Shown here: in pieces, positions 17,594 through 25,604 of the stretch | Numbering within the stretch: the first letter of the stretch is position 1 | Layout of the letters: the number at the start of each line of letters is the position of its first letter | Source of the DNA: Bacteroidota bacterium | GTDB taxonomy: Bacteria > Bacteroidota > Bacteroidia > Chitinophagales > Chitinophagaceae | NCBI GenBank assembly: GCA_018268035.1 | Contig: JAFDXI010000123.1 | Span: 1 to 41,159, forward strand | Direction: 5' to 3' | DNA length: 41,159 nucleotides | Position numbers and translations under genes: made by a program | Notes under the pieces: generated by a model | Database searches by the model: none | Seen by the model: only the letters and a program-made list of their open reading frames with translations | What the model was told of the DNA's origin: nothing

Positions 17594-18550
17594 TTAAGAT
17601 TTAAAAATATTAACCCCGACAATTCCATTCAATACAATTCTTGAGTTTAAAGGCAGTCGCACCCATTTTAGGTCATTATGGTTGCTCGATGGTATTTGCG
17701 TTTCATTTACAATTGTTTTTTCACCATAAGAGGCGAGATAAAAACTGTCGTCTTTATCATCATATCTGATTTTCAGATGAGGGGTATTTACCCATTCAGA
17801 AGGGATGCGGAAAATATTTGACTGTTCTTTATTTTCATCTTTACCAGATACAGTTATTTCTTTATCCTTCATAAAATATTCAATCTTTTTTCCGGCATAT
17901 TCCCTGTCAGGGATAATTGTTTCCAACCTTGCCACCACTTTCCCATTAACAGAGGTCACTGAATGATCAGGTGACATTAAATGATTGTCATAAGCTACTT
18001 CATAATAACCATCACTATAAAAAATAAAACCATCAAGCAATTCAGGATTAACATCAAAGGTTTCTGCAATACCTGTCTGACGAGGAATAAAAGTAATCCG
18101 CAGGTTTTCATTTTTAGGCTGTGTACTGCCAGGCATTAATTTTCCAATCAAACTTTTATCGCCACGCAAATATTCAGGATGTGCAACAAAACGAAACACC
18201 CATTTATTACTGGAGGGTGCAACTGTTTTACCATTTTGTATTTCCTGATTGAGTATATCATAAAATTTTTTTACTGACTCCTGTACAATCAAACCAAAAA
18301 TGCCATTTTTATTTTGTGTAAACTGGTTATAATCTTCCTGGTTGAAACACACAATATATTCATGAAAAAAAACAATCCTGTTGGCAAAAGATAATTCTTT
18401 GATGGAGTTTTCAAATTTATCAACGATATACTGATATATTTCATCCGTTGTTAATGGCTGTGTCTGATGTGTGGTATATTCTATTTCACGTTTTAAAAAC
18501 CAATCGTGAAAGCCCATGCGTTGCCAGAAAGAAGATTTAGTTTTTGTCAT
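17594..18550 (-). CDS. FHA-like protein with degenerate phosphothreonine site
   Basis: I place the start at the ATG 18550 (318 residues) rather than the longer TTG at 18574, which would overlap the lipoprotein gene by 38 nt. The N-terminal half includes the stretch FFHEYIVCFNQEDYNQF, which resembles the DUF3662-like fold of actinobacterial FhaA, although I cannot prove this. The C-terminal 110 residues can be laid over the FHA domain of the 258-residue neighbour (NTPHLKIRYDDKDDSFYL versus SRQHAHIEWNEESASFYL), but the binding GR, S and R are replaced. Binding to phosphothreonine is therefore doubtful; a scaffold role is likelier. It is the second gene of the kinase operon. There is no signal peptide. 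Confidence 0.7.
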   Translation of the reverse strand: MTKTKSSFWQRMGFHDWFLKREIEYTTHQTQPLTTDEIYQYIVDKFENSIKELSFANRIVFFHEYIVCFNQEDYNQFTQNKNGIFGLIVQESVKKFYDILNQEIQNGKTVAPSSNKWVFRFVAHPEYLRGDKSLIGKLMPGSTQPKNENLRITFIPRQTGIAETFDVNPELLDGFIFYSDGYYEVAYDNHLMSPDHSVTSVNGKVVARLETIIPDREYAGKKIEYFMKDKEITVSGKDENKEQSNIFRIPSEWVNTPHLKIRYDDKDDSFYLASYGEKTIVNETQIPSSNHNDLKWVRLPLNSRIVLNGIVGVNIFKS

Positions 18551-19004
18551 TTTTATCTTTATTTTTTTTACCAAAAAGCCTTTGAAAGAAATTTAATTTT
18601 TTTTCCTGTTGCTTTACTGCAGGTGTTGCTAAAACAGTTTGTTTCGCTTTTCTATCAGCTGCAAGGTTCGTTTCAGTATTTTCATTGTTGGTTTTTGTAA
18701 CATCAATCAACCGGCCATTAAAATCATGCCTGTGTTCATTATTATCAATCCAAACAGCATGGGTTGCACTATACACAACTTTTTTCTCACCTAAAGTTGC
18801 AGGTTGTTCATCAGTTGTAGCTTTTATTGAATCCCATGTATGTCCTCCATCTACAGAAAATAAATACAGGTTATTGGCAACATCATAATAAACATTCCTG
18901 TAAGGATAGTAATAAAATTCAAATTTTTGTTGATTATCCTGATTACAGGAAATCAATAAAAAGGAATAAGAGATTAAAAACACGATTAATGAAGATTGCC
19001 TCAT
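18537..19004 (-). CDS. Small lipoprotein at the head of the kinase operon
   Basis: The 155-residue protein has a signal peptide ending in a lipobox, LISC with Cys20, so it is probably an envelope lipoprotein. The mature part has a short BNR/sortilin-like motif (SVDGGHTWDSI) near residues 50-60 and a strongly basic C-terminal tail (FGKKNKDKNDKN). No family could be named. It overlaps the next gene by 14 nt if that gene starts at 18550. As the first gene of the kinase, FHA and SEDS-PBP group it may sense or dock to a wall component, but this is a guess from position only. Confidence 0.7.
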   Translation of the reverse strand: MRQSSLIVFLISYSFLLISCNQDNQQKFEFYYYPYRNVYYDVANNLYLFSVDGGHTWDSIKATTDEQPATLGEKKVVYSATHAVWIDNNEHRHDFNGRLIDVTKTNNENTETNLAADRKAKQTVLATPAVKQQEKKLNFFQRLFGKKNKDKNDKN

Positions 19005-19121
19005 GCGGGAAAGTTAAAGCAAAGATTAAAGCATTAAAACGAAAATTATTTAAATTCCTTATGTAACAAAGGGCTGATTAATGTTAGAAGAAATTTAATT
19101 TCCGGTTGTAACTTATTTTAA

Positions 19122-21755
19122 CTACCTGATTAATACAAATGTTCCTTTCTTCAGATAAGGTTTATCAGTGTAATCCACAGCCTGGATTACATAAACATAG
19201 GCACCGGCAGGTTGCTTCTGCCCTTTAAAAGTTCCATCCCATCCCACGCCTGGGTTGCCTGAGTTGAAAAGCAACTGCCCCCAACGATTATAGATTCTTA
19301 AATACATGAATTTTTTCATGCCGGCAACAATAGGCCTGAATACATCATTCCTGCCATCACCATTGGGAGTAAATGCAGTGGGGATAAAGACTTCAGGTTG
19401 CGAATTGAATATAATAATTTTTATACTGTCAGTATTATAACAACCCTCAGGAGTGCTAACCCTTACACTATAAAGAACAGTATCGGGCAGACCAGTTAAA
19501 TTCAAAACAGGGTTTGCAATAAACGGATCACTTAAACCTATTATAGGATCCCATTTATAGTTAGTGCCACCAGTAGCATTTAGTTGCAATGGTTGTGATC
19601 TCACTACCACCGTATCATTACCTGCAAAAGCTTTAACTGTTGGGATAACAGTTACTCGAACCGTATCACTGCCTGGTTTAGGGCAACCAATTGTATCAGT
19701 GACATTCAATATATAATCAGTTGTTTGTTGTGGTCCAGCTATTGGTGTTAATGTATTTGCATTAATTAAAGACCCGGAAGGTGACCAGGCAAAATAAGTC
19801 CCTTCAATTGTCGCATTCAGTTGTGTGGTAGCGCCGTAGCAAATAGATACATCATCACTCACTTTGACTGATGGATAAGGTACAACATTGACCTGGATAT
19901 TATCAGTCGCAAAACATTTACCAACTGATGACTTCAAAACATAGTTGGTGTTGGCCTGTGGTGTAGCAACCGGATATTCTACATCAGTTTTATTTAATCC
20001 CAATGGAGGCGACCATGAAAAATACAATCCATTGGTTACGGGATTGAGTATGATACTATCGGTCTTGCAAATCGTTGTATCATTGGGAAGGTTCAGATCA
20101 ACTTTGTCTATCACATTCACCAGAACAGAATCTTTAGTATCGCAACCTTTATACGAGACAGTAATTCCATAGAGTGTTGTAGTTTTAGGATAAATGAGTG
20201 GTGAATTACTATTGGGATTGATGATATTATAAGGAGGATCCCAATTGAAAGTTGCACCTGTTGTTGTTGAACTTGATTTTAACTGTAAAGTATCAATACT
20301 GCAAATTAAGGTATCAGGAAAAGCAAGCTGAAGATCGGGGCCAAGTGTAACATCTAATGCTTTTTTTGCAGTATCAATACAACCTTTTGAATTGGTAGTA
20401 ATCAACATTACTGTTCTTGTTCCAGTATCAGTATAATTGTGAGCCGGATTTTGAGTAGTATCATCCGGAGGGGCGCCAGTGCCTGAATCATCAATGCCAT
20501 CGCCAAAAAACCATTTCCATGAATTTACATAACCATATTTTGTAGTAGTCAGGTCTTTGAAGAAATATGGATTTTGGATACAACTTGCGTTAATAGAAAA
20601 ATCTGTATTGAAGCCTGGATAAATTTTCACCTGTGCTTTTGCAGAATCTTCACAGCCCTTATTATTATTGGCTTTTAGTTGAACATTATAAACGCCGGTA
20701 TCAGGATAAGTATAAGAAGGTGTTGCTTTTGTTGACGTATCTGTTGTAATCCCAGTAACACCAAAATCCCAGTAATAAGAATATGATGCATCAATACTGG
20801 CATTATTTTTAAAATTAAATGTCAAGCCATCACAGGTTATATAAACAGGATCTAATAAAGCGCCGCCAATGCTGCAATTAGCAACATTTAAATGCAGCTC
20901 TTTTCTTGTTTTACCAATATATACACCTTTCCTGAATTCGCTTACACAAACTGCTACCACATAAGTGCCTGTTTGTGCAGGGGCATTACCGGATACAATA
21001 CCTGTCACCGGATCAATAATAACGGTAGGCCCAAGCGGTTGCCCACCCGAATATGGGGTTAGATAAGGAATTGTAGCATAAGGAGGTGCAGGCGGGTTTT
21101 CAATTACCGGGTCATTAGCAGTACCACCTGTCAATCCACTGCATAAACTATAACTTAGAGAATCACCATCAATATCTGTTGCAGAAAAATCAAAAGTGAA
21201 TGGTGCATTATAACAGATAGCTACAGTTTCATTAAAAGCAAAAACAGGGCTGTTGTCTTCATAAGCTGCACCACCGGGAATAGTGACAGTATAAGTCAAA
21301 CCCACCAGATTGGAATTGGCAACATTTTCAATACCAACAATCCTGCAACAACGCTGTACCGCTACTACATACCCATCAATATTTAAAGGCAGGTTAACTG
21401 TGACATTATATTCTGCAATCAAATAACAAACATTGGGTTGGTTTTGAAAACAAGGGCCAAAGTCTGTTTTGCTTTCAGTAGTGAGCTTTGTTAGAATGAC
21501 ATTATGTGCGCTACCTATTTCTGCTCCAGTGCCTGCATCATGTATGGAGAGATGAATACTATCATCTACTTTTTCCGGTTCGCTGCAATCCGAATATTGA
21601 TAAAATGTTATTTTATATTGAGCGCTGTTTCCTGACTGGCTCAAAAAAACATATTTTATCCAGCCACCTTTCAGGTGATCGGCATAAACAGTATTAACTG
21701 ATAAAACCAATATCAGAGAGAAAATAAAACCAACTGAAAATTTATTCCATTTCAT
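19122..21755 (-). CDS. Secreted PKD-domain protein with gliding/T9SS C-terminal domain
   Basis: The 877-residue protein has a signal peptide (cleavage near residue 25, after NTVYA), then beta-rich repeats. Two PKD domains are clear: YYWDFG...YTYPDTGVYNV near 325-365 and WKWFFGDG...HNYTDTGTRTV near 415-455. Further Ig-like units with the recurring WDPP/WSPP motif fill about 490-760. The C-terminal 90 residues are a gliding-motility-associated type B sorting domain (FIPTAFTPNGDGRNDVF, IYNRWGQLLF, PAGAYVYVI), which marks it for export by the type IX system and cell-surface anchoring. It starts 14 nt inside the hydrolase gene. It is probably a surface adhesin or structural protein. Confidence 0.92.
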   Translation of the reverse strand: MKWNKFSVGFIFSLILVLSVNTVYADHLKGGWIKYVFLSQSGNSAQYKITFYQYSDCSEPEKVDDSIHLSIHDAGTGAEIGSAHNVILTKLTTESKTDFGPCFQNQPNVCYLIAEYNVTVNLPLNIDGYVVAVQRCCRIVGIENVANSNLVGLTYTVTIPGGAAYEDNSPVFAFNETVAICYNAPFTFDFSATDIDGDSLSYSLCSGLTGGTANDPVIENPPAPPYATIPYLTPYSGGQPLGPTVIIDPVTGIVSGNAPAQTGTYVVAVCVSEFRKGVYIGKTRKELHLNVANCSIGGALLDPVYITCDGLTFNFKNNASIDASYSYYWDFGVTGITTDTSTKATPSYTYPDTGVYNVQLKANNNKGCEDSAKAQVKIYPGFNTDFSINASCIQNPYFFKDLTTTKYGYVNSWKWFFGDGIDDSGTGAPPDDTTQNPAHNYTDTGTRTVMLITTNSKGCIDTAKKALDVTLGPDLQLAFPDTLICSIDTLQLKSSSTTTGATFNWDPPYNIINPNSNSPLIYPKTTTLYGITVSYKGCDTKDSVLVNVIDKVDLNLPNDTTICKTDSIILNPVTNGLYFSWSPPLGLNKTDVEYPVATPQANTNYVLKSSVGKCFATDNIQVNVVPYPSVKVSDDVSICYGATTQLNATIEGTYFAWSPSGSLINANTLTPIAGPQQTTDYILNVTDTIGCPKPGSDTVRVTVIPTVKAFAGNDTVVVRSQPLQLNATGGTNYKWDPIIGLSDPFIANPVLNLTGLPDTVLYSVRVSTPEGCYNTDSIKIIIFNSQPEVFIPTAFTPNGDGRNDVFRPIVAGMKKFMYLRIYNRWGQLLFNSGNPGVGWDGTFKGQKQPAGAYVYVIQAVDYTDKPYLKKGTFVLIR

Positions 21756-22548
21756 GTATAAAATCCTTCAATATCCTTTTTAGTTTCAGGGGTTTTTCCA
21801 GCATACTCATGTGACCTGTATTTTCCAATATGTGAATGTATGCAATTTCAGGTAGATGCACCTGTTGCAAAACATCGCTTAATGGCGCTGCATTATCTTC
21901 TGTTCCTAAAACAAATAATACGGGTAGATTATTATCTCTTAAAACACTTGTTCTATCGGGCCTGTTCATCATGGCATAATAATATTGTTGCAAAGATTTT
22001 TTGGTAGCGCTTCTGCCTTCTTCAATCAAATCATTCACAACTTCAGTGTGTTTTTTCTTAAAACCTGCAGAGAACAAACCGGGTTGAGCAGTTTTCAAAA
22101 ATGCATAGCTGCCATATTTTTCTATAACATCAATTCCTTTTAATCTGATTTGTTTTTTTTCTTTACTATCTGGAAAAGCTGTTGAGTGAACAAGACCATA
22201 AGCTTTTAAAAGTTCAGGATATTTTTCAGCAAAAGCCAAAGTGATGTATCCACCCATACTATGGCCAAGCATCACACATTTATCAATTTTTTCATTTTGA
22301 ATAATTGCATAAACTGCATCTGCCAGCATATTCATAGAAAGCTTTTTTGAATGCAGTTCCATCAAAGGTGATTGACCAGATCCGGGCAGATCAGGAACTA
22401 TAAGTTTACATATTTTGCTGAGTGGTCCGGCCTGATTTTTCCATACAGCATTGGTCTCTCCAAAACCATGCAGTAAGATTACAGGCAAACCCTTTCCAAA
22501 TTGAAAATATACAAGAGGTGAATTTTTATATTGAATTTCTTTTTTCAT
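21742..22548 (-). CDS. Alpha/beta hydrolase
   Basis: The 268-residue protein has the classic fold signatures: oxyanion HGFGETNAVW near residue 26, the nucleophile elbow GHSMGGY near residue 95, a lid region of helices, the acid in LGTEDNAAPL and the catalytic histidine in ENTGHMSMLEKP close to the C-terminus. There is no signal peptide, so it should be cytoplasmic. Substrates could be esters, lactones or similar compounds; sequence alone cannot tell. Its ATG overlaps the preceding DUF4105 stop codon by one base (TAATG), and its 3' end overlaps the PKD protein gene by 14 nt, so all three are likely expressed together. Confidence 0.93.
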   Translation of the reverse strand: MKKEIQYKNSPLVYFQFGKGLPVILLHGFGETNAVWKNQAGPLSKICKLIVPDLPGSGQSPLMELHSKKLSMNMLADAVYAIIQNEKIDKCVMLGHSMGGYITLAFAEKYPELLKAYGLVHSTAFPDSKEKKQIRLKGIDVIEKYGSYAFLKTAQPGLFSAGFKKKHTEVVNDLIEEGRSATKKSLQQYYYAMMNRPDRTSVLRDNNLPVLFVLGTEDNAAPLSDVLQQVHLPEIAYIHILENTGHMSMLEKPLKLKRILKDFIHEME

Positions 22549-23711
22549 TATTTCATTCTCTTAAAACTATTAGCAAGCGCGACATAACGGTTTAAAAGTA
22601 ATAACACAAAAGGCAACAGAGCAATGTTTATTTCCTGCGGTATAAAAAACCAGGCGCCAAGAAACACAGCAGTTATTACAGCCATTATAAGAAAATAGTT
22701 GCCAAGCCAATTTGGTTTCCTGATAAGAAAAAATGCAACGAAGAAATTTAAAGGGAACGCCCAGGCAAGATTAAAATTATTTTTGCACACCGTATGATCT
22801 GTTGCAAACCACATAAACAATAAAAGCAACCCCAATAAACCTGTAACATACAACAGCAATGCATCAATAATTGAAATTATTTTCCTGGCCAATATTGTTT
22901 TTAATCTTGAAAGAATAAATATGATCAGGCAATTAACGCCTATTATAATTAATGGCAAATATGGGCCTAAAGCATGTTGAACAGCTTCACCTTGTAACAG
23001 CCTGTTTTGTTTAATGACAAAAGGAGACTGATCATTGTATGAAGATGACAGCCCTTTCATTAAAAACTCAGGCATAAACATTGCTTCAGTATTAGAGACA
23101 ACCCAATCTACCCTGCTGCCAAGCAAAATATCAATTCCCAGTTTTGTCCATGGTTCTCCGCCCCTGTCAAGATAATAATGTATCATATCCCTTGCTGTGG
23201 TATTGGCAGGTACAATACTGTCTTTAATTATAAAATCCTTATTATTTTCAAATACAATATCCCTTACTCTTGTGGTGCAGTTATCTAAAAGAAAATTGTA
23301 TTTATAAAATTTATTCTCGCCCTGCATATTGAAATTGATAGCATTAATAATTTTTAATTTGGAAGCGCTATCAAGATTCAACACCTGTTCATAAACACTT
23401 CTGTTTTCATAAATATATTCATACAAAAAATCTGAATAATTATCGGCAGAAGAATAATACAATAACTGTCCGCGTAAAAATTTAAGATAGAAATTTGGCT
23501 GGTCAAAAGTGAACCCGCCCCAGTTATAAACAATATCTGAATGTGTGCTGCTGTCAACTATTCGGATTGCAGTGTGACCGAATAAAGAATATAAATCTTC
23601 ACCCGGTCCACAGGTTATAATGCTGATGCGGGTATGCGCAACATTTGTTTGTGCAATGGATGCAATTGATAAAATAAAAAGCACAAATAAACCCGTAAAT
23701 TTTTTCAACAT
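22548..23711 (-). CDS. DUF4105 (Lnb N-terminal periplasmic domain) membrane protein
   Basis: The 387-residue protein has a signal peptide (about residues 1-20, ending SIAQ), then a periplasmic domain with the family motifs TCGPGEDLYSLFGHTAIRI, VYNWGGFTF and NFLLDNCTTRVRD, with the conserved histidine, asparagine and cysteine positions. It matches the DUF4105/Lnb N-terminal periplasmic family, whose fold resembles a cysteine-type hydrolase. Residues from about 255 form four or five membrane helices. The biochemical role is unknown. It is the first gene of a set with the hydrolase and the PKD surface protein. Confidence 0.88.
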   Translation of the reverse strand: MLKKFTGLFVLFILSIASIAQTNVAHTRISIITCGPGEDLYSLFGHTAIRIVDSSTHSDIVYNWGGFTFDQPNFYLKFLRGQLLYYSSADNYSDFLYEYIYENRSVYEQVLNLDSASKLKIINAINFNMQGENKFYKYNFLLDNCTTRVRDIVFENNKDFIIKDSIVPANTTARDMIHYYLDRGGEPWTKLGIDILLGSRVDWVVSNTEAMFMPEFLMKGLSSSYNDQSPFVIKQNRLLQGEAVQHALGPYLPLIIIGVNCLIIFILSRLKTILARKIISIIDALLLYVTGLLGLLLLFMWFATDHTVCKNNFNLAWAFPLNFFVAFFLIRKPNWLGNYFLIMAVITAVFLGAWFFIPQEINIALLPFVLLLLNRYVALANSFKRMK

Positions 23712-23760
23712 AAAAATTCATTGATGAAGTTTTCTATTAAATATTTTTTTATGGATTGCA

Positions 23761-24783
23761 TCAATCCAAATTATTTTTTGAATCAATTATTTTAAATTCA
23801 GCAACACCGTGTCTTTCGTCTTTCATAATTTTTTCCAACGTCCACTCCTGCTGTTCATGTAATGCCTGCAATGTTTTATCACCATCTTTGTAGTGTATCA
23901 TCGAGCAACTAACCGGGTAAGTTCCGTCTGTATGAACAAACATTTCAACTGTTTCTCCAAATTCTGATTTGATCAGCTTTTGCAATGCTTCCACTTCATC
24001 ATGCGCTTCCAGCACATTGAGATAATAAGGAACGGTGAGGTGACAATCAATATGCAAAATGCTACCGAATTTTATGATACGCAGGTTATGAATATCTATC
24101 CAGTTGGTGCGGCGATTTTCGTTCAACAGTTTCACCAAACGTTTCAGGAGTTTCATATCAGCTTCGTCCATAATACCTGCGAGAGATTTCCTGATGATGG
24201 TGTAGCCATTAAAAATAATGATGATAGCAATGATGATAGCAACTACTTTATCAAGCCAGAGAAAGCCGGTGAACAGAATGATCACCAAAGCTGCAATGAT
24301 ACTTAATGTGGAATAAGTATCTATGATTAAATGTTTTCCACTTGAATGTAATGCGAGTGAATTATTTTTCTTACCGATTTTAATACATATAAACCCGGCA
24401 ATAAAATTGATAATAGCAGTCATTGCAATCATCCAGGCGCCAGTATCTAATTTTTGAATGGAGCTTGATTGTATAAAATGAATGATAGCCTCATATAAGA
24501 TGAGCAGACCTGATGCAACGATGAGCCCGCCTTCGGCAGCAGCAGAAATAAATTCTGCTTTTCCATGGCCATAAGGATGGTCAAGGTCTTTTGGTTTGGC
24601 AGCAACATACAGGCTGTATAACCCTATAAATCCTGCAACAACATTGACAATACTTTCCAAGGCATCAGAAAGTATGGCTAATGAATTTGTGAGATAATAA
24701 GCAATAATCTTAATTGCAAAAAGGATCACAGACAATGCCGTGATCCATTTCTGAACCTGATAATTTTGCTTAGCTTCCTGCAA
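23761..24783 (-). CDS. Cation diffusion facilitator family metal transporter
   Basis: The 340-residue protein has six membrane helices in residues about 10-215 and a C-terminal cytoplasmic domain. Metal-site motifs are SDALESIVN in helix 2 and GKHLIIDTYS (HxxxD) in helix 5, and DHPYGHGKAE follows helix 2. The second acid usually seen in helix 2 is replaced (asparagine), so the metal (Zn, Fe or Mn) cannot be assigned. CDF proteins export divalent cations in exchange for protons. The start is TTG: an in-frame stop lies 3-4 codons upstream and no ATG is nearby. It begins 20 nt after the superoxide dismutase stop, in one operon with it and the LptF/G-like gene, so metal homeostasis and oxidative defence may be linked. 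Confidence 0.9.
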   Translation of the reverse strand: MQEAKQNYQVQKWITALSVILFAIKIIAYYLTNSLAILSDALESIVNVVAGFIGLYSLYVAAKPKDLDHPYGHGKAEFISAAAEGGLIVASGLLILYEAIIHFIQSSSIQKLDTGAWMIAMTAIINFIAGFICIKIGKKNNSLALHSSGKHLIIDTYSTLSIIAALVIILFTGFLWLDKVVAIIIAIIIIFNGYTIIRKSLAGIMDEADMKLLKRLVKLLNENRRTNWIDIHNLRIIKFGSILHIDCHLTVPYYLNVLEAHDEVEALQKLIKSEFGETVEMFVHTDGTYPVSCSMIHYKDGDKTLQALHEQQEWTLEKIMKDERHGVAEFKIIDSKNNLD

Positions 24784-24803
24784 TGAAAATTTTTATTTAC
24801 GAA

Positions 24804-25565
24804 TTAAATATTTGCTTCAAAACGCTCACCGATAAAATTCCAATTCAAAATATTCCACCAGGCATTTATATAATCCGCTCTTTTGTTTTGATATTTTAAA
24901 TAATATGCATGTTCCCACACATCAAGTCCCATCACAGGGAGCCCTTTGAGGTCACTTATATCCATCAGTGGGTTATCCTGATTAGGCGTAGATCCAATAA
25001 TCAGTTTTTTATCATTGGTATAAACCAACCATGACCATCCACTGCCAAACCTGTTTTTAGCAGCATCAGCAAACTGCGATTGAAAGGCTTCAAACGAATT
25101 AAAATCACGTTGAATCATATCAGCTAATTTACCGGAGGGAGAAGATGCAGATATCTTCGGTCCCATTATTTTCCAAAACAATTCATGATTATAATGACCA
25201 CCAGCATTATTCCGCAATTGGACAGAATATTTTGAAACAGATGAGAGCAAAGATTCCAATGATGTATCCTGTGTATTTACATTTTCCTGTTTGCAGGCAT
25301 CGGCAAGATTTTTAGCATACCCTGCAGCATGTTTTGTATAATGTATTTCCATCGTCATTGCATCAATGGATGGCTCCAGAGCCGTATAACTATATGGCAA
25401 AGGTGTTTGTGTGTAGGGAATATTTTTTTTATTGTAGAAATTTGTTTGAAGGGTGCCCGCATTAGCTAATGTTGACAAAACAGTTGTTGATAAACCTGCA
25501 GCCAATGTAGCTTTACCACTGTCTTTAATAAATTCCCGCCTGCTTTTAATTCTATTCTTCTCCAT
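24804..25565 (-). CDS. Exported Fe/Mn-type superoxide dismutase, Mn-like
   Basis: It converts superoxide to oxygen and hydrogen peroxide. The 253-residue protein starts with a twin-arginine signal (KSRREFIKDSG followed by a hydrophobic stretch to about residue 38), so folded enzyme should be exported through Tat. The mature domain has the usual ligands: His in YTKHAAGY, His in GGHYNHELFW, and Asp and His in DVWEHAYYLKY. The glycine in NNAGGHYNHELFW and the glutamine in TPNQDNPLMD favour Mn over Fe. It lies 39 nt after the LptF/G-like gene and 20 nt before the CDF transporter. Confidence 0.95.
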   Translation of the reverse strand: MEKNRIKSRREFIKDSGKATLAAGLSTTVLSTLANAGTLQTNFYNKKNIPYTQTPLPYSYTALEPSIDAMTMEIHYTKHAAGYAKNLADACKQENVNTQDTSLESLLSSVSKYSVQLRNNAGGHYNHELFWKIMGPKISASSPSGKLADMIQRDFNSFEAFQSQFADAAKNRFGSGWSWLVYTNDKKLIIGSTPNQDNPLMDISDLKGLPVMGLDVWEHAYYLKYQNKRADYINAWWNILNWNFIGERFEANI

Positions 25566-25604
25566 AATGTTTACTTATTTTAAAAGATGATATATTCTGT
25601 TTCA

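Noticed and set aside
18550-18574. Longer N-terminus for the FHA-like protein from TTG at 18574
   Set aside because: It would add eight Lys-rich residues encoded in the lipoprotein's 3' end; the ATG at 18550 gives a normal 14-nt overlap.
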